The notes beneath the pieces were generated by a model. That model searched no databases and was not told the origin of the DNA. It saw only the letters and a program-made list of their open reading frames with translations. Source: Enterococcus gilvus ATCC BAA-350 (GTDB lineage Bacteria > Bacillota > Bacilli > Lactobacillales > Enterococcaceae). Taken from it: 64,000 nucleotides of DNA. The stretch is from positions 1,565,501 through 1,629,500 of the forward strand of contig NZ_ASWH01000001.1 in assembly GCF_000407545.1 (NCBI RefSeq). The letters are read 5' to 3'. Made by a program: the position numbers and the translations under genes. The stretch's first letter is position 1, and each line of letters begins with the position of its first letter. Positions 52,187 to 61,128 of this stretch are shown piece after piece.

Positions 52187-52202
52187 TGTGAATTATTAAA
52201 CA
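52187..52202. promoter_or_regulatory. Rex-like redox site upstream of flavodoxin cluster
   Basis: TGTGAA-TTAT-TAAACA matches the Rex core TGTGAA(N4)TTCACA at 10 of 12 positions. It is 210 bases before the flavodoxin start, in a 400-base gene-free region (51978-52384) that also contains several AT-rich -10-like words but no second gene. Rex would fit control by NADH/NAD. Confidence 0.35.
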
Positions 52203-52332
52203 TTGCTGAGAGATTTTTATTCTAAATTTTTTTGAAAAAGTCGATACTATTTGTTTTTCTAACTTTATTTTTCCATCTCAACTAATTTGTCGCTTTTAAT
52301 CGATTTTCTGAAATTTTACTTCGCAAACACAT

Positions 52333-52368
52333 AAAAAAACCATCGAATACGCGATGATTCGATGGCTT
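52333..52368 (-). terminator. Intrinsic terminator after holA
   Basis: On the minus strand GCCATCGAAT pairs with ATTCGATGGT around an 8-base loop, then TTTTTTT. It lies 20 bases beyond the holA stop and separates it from the flavodoxin cluster. Confidence 0.85.
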
Positions 52369-52384
52369 CTCTTCAATAATAAAA

Positions 52385-53413
52385 CTATTTTTTTATTTTT
52401 TCTGTTGTTTTTAAGATAAATAGCTGAAAGTTGATCTCCTTATCGGCTTGACCCGTCTTAACTTCATAATCATTTTCGACTAATTCATCATACATTGAGA
52501 CAAGTAGATTGAGTGGAAATTTCGCAACCTGCTGCATCGCTAATTTCACTCGATATGGATGGACACCTAATGTTTCCGCGATATTGGCCTGCTGATAGCC
52601 AATTTTCTGCAAGACTTTGGTTTGTAGCAGCAGACGAATCTGACCAATCAAAATCGCGGTCAATTTAATCGTTTCTTCCCCTTGCAAATGCAGCTCTTCA
52701 TATGTTTGATAAGCTTTTGCCGTGTCGCCTTTTAAAATTTGTTCCGTCAGTTCAAAGATGTTGTGCTCTAAGGTTTTTGGAACCAAATCTTGGACTAATT
52801 GAAGGGTGATTGTCCCTCCATCACCCGCAAGTAACAATAATTTTTCGATTTCATTCATTGCTTTTGAAAGATCAAAATCTGTTAATCGTAAAAATAAGTC
52901 AAATGCTTCTTTTGATATTTTTACATTTTCATTGCTGATATAACGCTGCAGAAAATTACGCAATTCTCGCTCTTGAAGCGGAGCGGCATCGATGATCTCG
53001 GTTTTCTTTAATGCCTTTGTGATTTTTTTGCGGGCATCCAGCTTAGGATAATTCGCCCAAAAAACGACGATCGAGGTGTCTAACGGTCGCTTGAGGTAGT
53101 CCACCAAACCATCCGTGTCCTGCTCTGGCGTGTTACTTTTCTTTTCTCCAGTTAAAAAGTAAGGCTTCTCAATAAAAATGAGCCGGTAATCGCCAAAAAA
53201 AGGCATCGTTTCTGCCTCATCGATGACTGCGCCTAGACCGCTTTCCTCCATATCAAAAGACATGAAATTCAATTCTTCGAGGTCATCTTTTTTCATCCGG
53301 TCAATAAATGCTTGCCGGATTTCTTGAATCAGATAATCTTCTGTTCCTGTCACTAGATAAACCGGTTTTAGCGGTGCAGTTCTAATCTGTTGAAGGGCTT
53401 CTTGTGTATTCAT
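52385..53413 (-). CDS. holA: DNA polymerase III subunit delta
   Basis: Opens the beta clamp and loads it onto DNA as part of the clamp loader. The 342-residue protein matches HolA in length and order: PVYLVTGTEDYLIQEIRQAF at the start, the degenerate P-loop-like region, then LLLLAGDGGTITLQLVQDLV and the collar (TKVLQKIGYQQANIAETLGV, HPYRVKLAMQQV). AGGAG lies 6 bases before the ATG. It follows comEC by about 130 bases on the same strand, as in many Firmicutes, and is normally followed by rpsT. Confidence 0.93.
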   Translation of the reverse strand: MNTQEALQQIRTAPLKPVYLVTGTEDYLIQEIRQAFIDRMKKDDLEELNFMSFDMEESGLGAVIDEAETMPFFGDYRLIFIEKPYFLTGEKKSNTPEQDTDGLVDYLKRPLDTSIVVFWANYPKLDARKKITKALKKTEIIDAAPLQERELRNFLQRYISNENVKISKEAFDLFLRLTDFDLSKAMNEIEKLLLLAGDGGTITLQLVQDLVPKTLEHNIFELTEQILKGDTAKAYQTYEELHLQGEETIKLTAILIGQIRLLLQTKVLQKIGYQQANIAETLGVHPYRVKLAMQQVAKFPLNLLVSMYDELVENDYEVKTGQADKEINFQLFILKTTEKIKK

Positions 53414-53541
53414 GTCATACTCCTAATTCAGTAGTAATTAAAGTTGAATTTCTATAGTATATCACTAATCCTCATGGGGAATGGTATACGTAGGGTCTTT
53501 GCCAAAATCACCTGACACATTGACTCTTCATGCTACCACGA

Positions 53542-55734
53542 TTACTCAGGAAAATCTATTAAGACTTTGATTTTTCCCTTTTTCGACAGTGCAGACCATT
53601 GATAATAAACCATTCCTTGGTGATCTGTTCGATAAGTCATGATCTGATATTTTTTTAATTTATCCAGTGTTTCCATCGTGGGATGGCCGTATCGGTTTCT
53701 TCTCCCGACTGAAATAATCCCATATTTAGGTTGCAGTTGCTTTAGCAGAGCTTCTCCAGTCGAGGTGTTGCTTCCATGATGCCCTATTTTTAAAAAATCG
53801 GTTGTTAATTTCGGATAATAGGCACCTATTTTTTCTTCCCCAGTTGTTTCCAAATCACCCGTCAATAAAAAGCGTTGCTTGTTTACCACAAAATAGACCA
53901 CTACCGAGTCATCATTTTTTCCTTGGCTAGTTTGGGGAGAGAGTATTTGAAGCTTCAAGTGATCGCCAACCGTATCCCCTCTTTTTATTAAATGGATGGC
54001 TGTGTCATTGATAGGCTGAAGAATCTTTTTTAGTTCCATTTGTGACCCCTTGGCTAGATAGAGATTTTTTACTGTTATCTCATTTAATAGATGACCTAAC
54101 TCCCCCATATGATCCGCATCATTATGAGTAATCACCACATGGTCGATCGAGCGGCATCCCACAGACTTTAAAAAAGGCACTAAATTGTAATCAGAGGGAT
54201 TCTTCAGTTGTCGCGTTTGCCACTTCTTTCGTTTAAAATGCAATCGTCCACCCGTATCAATCAAAAATGTTTCTTGCTTAAAGGGCAGTTTGATGAAGAT
54301 ACTGTCTCCTTGTCCAACATCGACAAACGCCACTAGGCCATTCGCAGAAAAAGCAGTCGCTGCTAAAAAGAATAGGGACACGCAAACGATCCAATAAATC
54401 GGCTGCTGATAGGCCAAGCGGTCGATCAGGAGAAGAACGCATAGGATGAGGCACAGCAACGTTAAATAGCTTGGGTGACCAATGACTATATTGGGAAAGG
54501 CGACAAGTGCCAACCCTTTTTCCAAGAGGCTAAACAGTCCGTCAAACAATGGTGCAGCTATTGATAAAACAGGAATGAAGCAACCAAAAAATAATACCAC
54601 CGAACCTGGTAAAATCAGCCATTCGAATAATGGAAACAACAACAACGTGAGTAGCCCTCCAACAACGGTCCACTCGCTAAAGCTATAGATCAGCAAAGGC
54701 AAAGCCAGTGCTGAAAACATGAACATTTGCTGCCAATTTTTAAAAGATAGATCATTAAGAAAGAGGAGCATCAAAGCAAAATAAATACTTAATTGAGCAC
54801 CCACTGACCAAAAAACCAAGGGGAAGCAAAAGACTAAGATATAAAGCATGAGGCTCCATTGATCCAGCTTAGATAATGATCGCTCAAACGTAAGACAACC
54901 AAACGCAAGTAAGAAACTAATAACCGCTCGGATGGTGCTATAGCTGCCGCCTGTTAAAAATACTAGAAGCAATCCCACCAAAGTAAGTACACACAAGCGT
55001 GTTCCTCTTATCAGCCCCAGACGTTTAAGCAGCAAATGAATACCCCCGAGGTAAAATTGAATATGCAAGCCAGACAGTGTAAACAAGTGCAGCAATCCGG
55101 TAGTTTTGTAGGCAGCTGTGTATTCCGTGAACTGCTCATCCTTATACCCCAGCACTAACGCCTTTACATAACTGCTTAGACGTTTGGAGTAGCGCTGATC
55201 GACTTTCCAGATCAATTGCTGGCGTAGAAGGCTTAATGACACTTTATTCTGTCTATAGGGCTTCATAGACTCAACTTGGATTTTTTGATTAAATCCCAAA
55301 CTTTTATAATGTTTTCTTTCATCAAACCCGTTCAGATTTCGCGGGCCCTCAAACGAAGCAGTTTCTCCACTGATCACGGCCGTATCCGGCACGTTTCTTT
55401 TCGTCCAAAGAGCTTTTTCTGCTGGCGTTTTCAGCACATAATAAAGTAAGTATTTTTTCTTCTTCATCTTTCCTGTAAACTTTAAAAAATCGCCATCAAC
55501 TTTTATTGAATCGGGTTGTATTTCGATCGTTTGATTCGTGAATTCTTTTTGTGGTGATTGATTTTGGTTTACATAATAATACGTTCGTAAACAAAGAAAA
55601 AAACTGCACAAAAAGACCAGCAGTATCAGCCGATGATTTTTCATGCAGAGAATCCGTAAAAACAAAACGATAAGAATTACTAGAAGCCATAAATTCATTT
55701 GATAGATCAGACTTCCTGATAATACAGCAACCAA
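53542..55734 (-). CDS. comEC: DNA internalisation channel ComEC/Rec2
   Basis: Channel for single-stranded DNA uptake during competence. The 730-residue protein has an N-terminal DUF4131 region with two or more membrane spans, a competence domain with many spans and the LGYKDEQFTEYTAAYKTTGLLHLFTLSGLHI block, and a C-terminal metallo-beta-lactamase-like domain with DVGQGDSIFI, THNDADHMGEL and a late HHGS. The frame has no good ATG near its beginning: a TTG at 55734 is the listed start; an ATG at 55695 would shorten the first span. It lies after comEB with a short gap. Whether competence is active cannot be judged. Confidence 0.9.
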   Translation of the reverse strand: MVAVLSGSLIYQMNLWLLVILIVLFLRILCMKNHRLILLVFLCSFFLCLRTYYYVNQNQSPQKEFTNQTIEIQPDSIKVDGDFLKFTGKMKKKKYLLYYVLKTPAEKALWTKRNVPDTAVISGETASFEGPRNLNGFDERKHYKSLGFNQKIQVESMKPYRQNKVSLSLLRQQLIWKVDQRYSKRLSSYVKALVLGYKDEQFTEYTAAYKTTGLLHLFTLSGLHIQFYLGGIHLLLKRLGLIRGTRLCVLTLVGLLLVFLTGGSYSTIRAVISFLLAFGCLTFERSLSKLDQWSLMLYILVFCFPLVFWSVGAQLSIYFALMLLFLNDLSFKNWQQMFMFSALALPLLIYSFSEWTVVGGLLTLLLFPLFEWLILPGSVVLFFGCFIPVLSIAAPLFDGLFSLLEKGLALVAFPNIVIGHPSYLTLLCLILCVLLLIDRLAYQQPIYWIVCVSLFFLAATAFSANGLVAFVDVGQGDSIFIKLPFKQETFLIDTGGRLHFKRKKWQTRQLKNPSDYNLVPFLKSVGCRSIDHVVITHNDADHMGELGHLLNEITVKNLYLAKGSQMELKKILQPINDTAIHLIKRGDTVGDHLKLQILSPQTSQGKNDDSVVVYFVVNKQRFLLTGDLETTGEEKIGAYYPKLTTDFLKIGHHGSNTSTGEALLKQLQPKYGIISVGRRNRYGHPTMETLDKLKKYQIMTYRTDHQGMVYYQWSALSKKGKIKVLIDFPE

Positions 55735-55766
55735 GATCGGTAAAATTAAGTAGTTGCGAACAGCAG

Positions 55767-56255
55767 CTATCCTTCAGGCAATGTGGCAGCATCTTCTCCT
55801 AATTGTAGTTTAGTGAAGTATTTACTTTCGAGATGTACTTGATGCATGCTAGCACCCACTTGCTTGATCAACTCGATCGCATACGGATCATTGTGATAAT
55901 CCTTCAAATAATGGATCTTTTTGATCCCTGCTTGCAGCAATGCTTTTGTACAGGCGAGACACGGAAAATGAGTGACATAGACCTCCGCTTGATCTGTGGC
56001 GATCCCTAGCTTTGCGCATTGCAGCAGCGCATTCATCTCCGCGTGAATCGTCCGAAGACAGTGACCATCAACCACATAGCAGCCTTCATCCATACAATGA
56101 ACATCTCCGCTGACTGAGCCATTGTACCCTCCAGCGATGATTCGCTTATCCCGCACGATGGTTGCTCCTACTTCTAAACGTGTACAGGTACTTCTTAATG
56201 ATAATAAAACGGCTTGCGCCATAAAATATTGATCCCAAGGGATTCTTTCAGTCAT
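55767..56255 (-). CDS. comEB: dCMP deaminase family protein ComEB
   Basis: A 162-residue zinc-dependent deaminase, dCMP to dUMP. The zinc and catalytic residues are in HAEMNALLQ and PCLACTKAL, preceded by the extra zinc site CMDEGCYVVDGHC. In this lineage the gene lies between comEA and comEC, though it is not needed for DNA uptake in Bacillus. AGAGAGGACG lies before the ATG. The gap to comEA is about 30 bases and to comEC about the same, so the three genes form one unit. Confidence 0.92.
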   Translation of the reverse strand: MTERIPWDQYFMAQAVLLSLRSTCTRLEVGATIVRDKRIIAGGYNGSVSGDVHCMDEGCYVVDGHCLRTIHAEMNALLQCAKLGIATDQAEVYVTHFPCLACTKALLQAGIKKIHYLKDYHNDPYAIELIKQVGASMHQVHLESKYFTKLQLGEDAATLPEG

Positions 56256-56284
56256 CCATTATTCGTCCTCTCTTTTGATCTTTC

Positions 56285-56893
56285 TTATATTGTAATCGAG
56301 TCCTTTAAATTTTCAAGCGTCTTTTCACCAATTCCTGATACTTTCGTCAAGTCTTCGATCGCGCGAAAACTGCCATTTTCTTCGCGATACTTGATAATAT
56401 CTGCTGCTTTTTTCTCTCCGATCCCGCTCAATTGCTGCAATTCGGTTGCATCTGCTGTGTTGATATTGACTTTTGCTGTTTCTGCTTCAGGAGTTCCTGA
56501 GCCCCCTTCTGAAGGTTCTTCTTGAATAGTTGGAATCTCTTCTCCAACTTTAGGAACATAAATTATTTCCTGATCCATTACTAGTTTTGAAAAGTTTAGT
56601 TGGTTTTGATCTGCCTCTTCCATAAACCCGCCGGCCAAATCGATCACATCCATCAAACGCATGCCTTGCTTAATACGATACATTCCTGCTTTTTTTACTG
56701 CGCCTTTTACGTCAACATACCATTCTTGATCTTTGGATTCACTCGTATCTAGCGACGCACTGCTTTCTGTAGAAAACAATGCTGGGTCTGAGATTTCATT
56801 GTCAGGTTCTCTTGTAAGAAAGAAAAAAACGATCGGAAGCAGTACGAGAGGCAAAGCAAACAAAATAGGATACTTTTTCAAATAATCTTTCAT
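56285..56893 (-). CDS. comEA: Competence DNA-binding protein ComEA
   Basis: A 202-residue membrane-anchored DNA receptor. An N-terminal membrane segment (FALPLVLLPIVFFFL, residues about 9-23) is followed by an extracellular acidic spacer, an SLBB domain (VDVKGAVKKAGMYRIKQGMR), a Glu/Pro/Gly linker (about 125-145) and a C-terminal helix-hairpin-helix pair (NINTADATELQQLSGIGEKK; DLTKVSGIGEKTLENLKD). The ATG at 56893 has AAGGAGGG upstream. It is the first gene of the comE unit. Two hairpins upstream separate it from the protease gene. Confidence 0.93.
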   Translation of the reverse strand: MKDYLKKYPILFALPLVLLPIVFFFLTREPDNEISDPALFSTESSASLDTSESKDQEWYVDVKGAVKKAGMYRIKQGMRLMDVIDLAGGFMEEADQNQLNFSKLVMDQEIIYVPKVGEEIPTIQEEPSEGGSGTPEAETAKVNINTADATELQQLSGIGEKKAADIIKYREENGSFRAIEDLTKVSGIGEKTLENLKDSITI

Positions 56894-56924
56894 AACACCC
56901 TCCTTTTCGTTTAACATACGCAAC

Positions 56925-56960
56925 AAAAAAGAGAAATGGCATGGCTGCTTCTCTTTTTTT
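56925..56960 (-). terminator. Terminator-like hairpin upstream of comEA
   Basis: AAAAAAGAGAA pairs with TTCTCTTTTTT around a 13-base loop. It is a second hairpin 10 bases after the protease terminator and may prevent read-through into comEA. Confidence 0.6.
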
Positions 56961-56971
56961 CTATGAAATAC

Positions 56972-57006
56972 AAAAAACGTGCCCGATTTTTCAATCGGAC
57001 ACGTTC
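56972..57006 (-). terminator. Intrinsic terminator after the SepM-like gene
   Basis: AACGTGCCCGATT pairs with AATCGGACACGTT with one mismatch around TTTC; on the minus strand a T run follows. Confidence 0.85.
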
Positions 57007-57014
57007 AGCTTTTT

Positions 57015-59098
<2,084 letters not shown>

Positions 59099-59195
59099 GA
59101 GTGCATGCCCCTCTCTAAATGCTTCCAGTTTTGCGAATGATAAACGATCATTGCTAGCAAAAAAGGAGATTTATATCGTTATTATCAAAGAAAAA

Positions 59196-59230
59196 GATGA
59201 AAAATGTTTGAATAAATCAGACATTTTTCA
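59196..59230 (-). terminator. Terminator after the ylbG gene
   Basis: GAAAAATGTCTGA pairs with TCAAACATTTTTC with one mismatch (59200-59212 and 59217-59229); an AT-rich, T-heavy tail follows on the minus strand. Confidence 0.6.
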
Positions 59231-59236
59231 CCTTAA

Positions 59237-59578
59237 TTAAACGGTTTCCGCTAAACGAATCTTCGTATTGGCCTCAAGAACATCCAATTCTTCCTCGTCT
59301 TTCACCTGATAAGCGGCTTTTGTTCCAATGCGATCCGCAAAATTCATTTCAATATCTGGTCGGTATGAACGTTCTACTTGGCGCACAAAATGAAGTCCTT
59401 GAAGTTTTTCTTCTGTTTCATCTGCGGCCTCTTCGTTCACATATAAGACGACGTATTTCATTTTTCTAGAAACGAAATGAACCAATCCAAAGCGTTTCAA
59501 CGTTTTCAATTGTTTTAACGAATAGACCCAAACGATCATTCCTCGTCTATGTTGCATTACAAATTCTGTATTATCCAT
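59237..59578 (-). CDS. ylbG: YlbG family protein (DUF2129, UPF0298)
   Basis: A 113-residue conserved protein with QHRRGMIVWVYSLKQLKTLK RFG and YVNEEAADETEEKL, matching YlbG. Function unknown; it is co-located with ylbF in Bacillus and Lactobacillales. The ATG at 59578 has AAGGGG 6 bases upstream and overlaps the ylbF stop by 8 bases. The longer open frame to 59683 lies inside ylbF and is not used. A terminator follows, so rsmD has its own promoter in the 138-base gap. Confidence 0.85.
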   Translation of the reverse strand: MDNTEFVMQHRRGMIVWVYSLKQLKTLKRFGLVHFVSRKMKYVVLYVNEEAADETEEKLQGLHFVRQVERSYRPDIEMNFADRIGTKAAYQVKDEEELDVLEANTKIRLAETV

Positions 59579-60005
59579 GACAATTCCCCTTACAACTATG
59601 ATTCCCTGTTTCAAAAAAGGGATTTCCAGCATCAACTTTGATATCTGAAGAAATGGTATTTGCCAATCGTTGCCCGATATCATCCAATAATCGTTGAAAA
59701 TCTGTCTCTGCTACACGAAAAGCGGCCACCTTTTCATTTAAATCAAGCGCACGCTTGCTCTTACGGACACTCCGCTGTTGCTGACGGTAATCTGGCGCGT
59801 ATTCGCCATATGCAGCGATTCGCTCAAACTTTTCCTTTTCAGCTTGAAAATTTCTTTTCAGTTTAGCCACGTCATCACAAGCATTCATCTGTGCTTTCGC
59901 CTGCAGATAGTTTTTATAGCATTGACTTGCTAATATCGCTTGAACCAAGATCTGGTTCTGATCTTCCAACTGAAAGAAAGCATCATTAATAATCAAGTTA
60001 GTCAC
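59571..60005 (-). CDS. ylbF: YlbF family regulator (Y-complex component)
   Basis: A 144-residue helical protein of family DUF964. In Bacillus, YlbF with YmcA and YaaT binds an iron-sulfur cluster and helps RNase Y maturation of operon mRNAs. Visible: ILVQAILASQCYKNYLQAK and NFQAEKEKFERIAAYGEYAP in helical pattern, and a C-terminal cysteine cluster HSCKGNCHG consistent with metal or cluster binding. Start codon is GTG at 60005, overlapping the upstream stop; an in-frame TTG 9 bases on is possible. YmcA and YaaT are not in the window. Confidence 0.83.
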   Translation of the reverse strand: MTNLIINDAFFQLEDQNQILVQAILASQCYKNYLQAKAQMNACDDVAKLKRNFQAEKEKFERIAAYGEYAPDYRQQQRSVRKSKRALDLNEKVAAFRVAETDFQRLLDDIGQRLANTISSDIKVDAGNPFFETGNHSCKGNCHG

Positions 60006-61107
60006 TATCCTTTGTTTTTTCAGGTTCTTGTAACAAGACTAGCACACTTTCTTGATTGATTGCAACGCCGAGCTCTGATTTAGGCCCATCAAAAAGCTCG
60101 TTCAAATGATCGCGACTGATCCAATTAAATAAATTAAATAAAGGGTCTACCATAGGAAAATAGAAGAAGCCTTCCTGATAATCGATCTTCTCAGATTTAG
60201 CTAGATCTTTGAACTCTGTGTCAGATAATTCAAAAGATAAATTACTCAAGTGAGCCCCTTGATCCGTCTGCCATTCTTCTAAACGCTCATTTGACAGAAC
60301 CCTTTTAGGCGTTGTTAAGAAACTTTTTAGCAGCTTTTCGCCATTCTCTGAGCTTTTCGTCGACGTGGAAAGAACGGGCAATTTTTGCAAGCTTCTGTAT
60401 CGATTAATCGCTTCAATCATTCTAGTCTGCTTTTGCTGATTCAATAGATTCCAATCGAGATTGCTTTCTTGGACACGGTTTGCCAACGGGTTGCCGCTGT
60501 TGATCTGATAAGGCATCAGCCGCAGCAGGTTTTCCATGTCCAAATAAACGGTACCGATCAATTTTTCACTGTCACCATTAAAAAAGAGCATTGCGAAGGT
60601 CCCGTTATCGAATGCGACTAATGGACGGAAACGCATGTCATTCTCGCTCAATTCAATTGCTACCGGTTCTTCATCATAAGCCAAAGCAAAATCCGCGGAT
60701 AAATTAATTTGATCGGAGAGCTGCTTGCTTGTCATCCCAAATTTGAATGGCTTTGCTTCAGTATTTTTCTTCGCCATTACTTTGATGGTACTGATTTTGC
60801 CGGATTCAACATTCACTTCTAATAATCCCTGTTCCAACGCATAATCCCGCGTTTGGAAGAAAAATCCGCTCTCTTCGATCTTAGTCGGTTGACCAAACTT
60901 CTCTTCAAAGGATTCGATGGGCTGGGAAATATAAGTCGCATACCCTTCCGCCTTAATTGTTTGATGCTTTAACGCCTTGTGGCGAACCGTTTGATCTTTA
61001 TGCTCAATAGGGATATTTTTTTGCGCAGGTGGAAAGAGAACCGGCTGTAAATAGTAACCAACCAAAACCAAAAACAAGATACTAAAAAATCCGATCACTC
61101 TTTTCAC
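59998..61107 (-). CDS. CAP-associated/CAP domain protein, YlbC-like
   Basis: A 369-residue exported or membrane-anchored protein. After an N-terminal hydrophobic segment (FFSILFLVLVGYYLQPVLF) comes a CAP-associated N-terminal region (KFGQPTKIEESGFFFQTRDYA to about residue 190) and a CAP-like region at the C-terminus. The usual CAP His/Glu catalytic motif is reduced; a remnant WISRDHLNELFDGPKSELGVAI remains. Start codon GTG at 61107 with AGGAGCG 8 bases ahead. It matches ylbC in the Bacillus order ylbC-ylbF-ylbG-rsmD-coaD. Function unknown. Confidence 0.8.
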   Translation of the reverse strand: MKRVIGFFSILFLVLVGYYLQPVLFPPAQKNIPIEHKDQTVRHKALKHQTIKAEGYATYISQPIESFEEKFGQPTKIEESGFFFQTRDYALEQGLLEVNVESGKISTIKVMAKKNTEAKPFKFGMTSKQLSDQINLSADFALAYDEEPVAIELSENDMRFRPLVAFDNGTFAMLFFNGDSEKLIGTVYLDMENLLRLMPYQINSGNPLANRVQESNLDWNLLNQQKQTRMIEAINRYRSLQKLPVLSTSTKSSENGEKLLKSFLTTPKRVLSNERLEEWQTDQGAHLSNLSFELSDTEFKDLAKSEKIDYQEGFFYFPMVDPLFNLFNWISRDHLNELFDGPKSELGVAINQESVLVLLQEPEKTKDSD

Positions 61108-61128
61108 ACGGCAACGCTCCTACAACTA

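Noticed and set aside
59578..59683. Extended start for the YlbG protein
   Set aside because: Falls inside ylbF; the family length and AAGGGG site support 59578.
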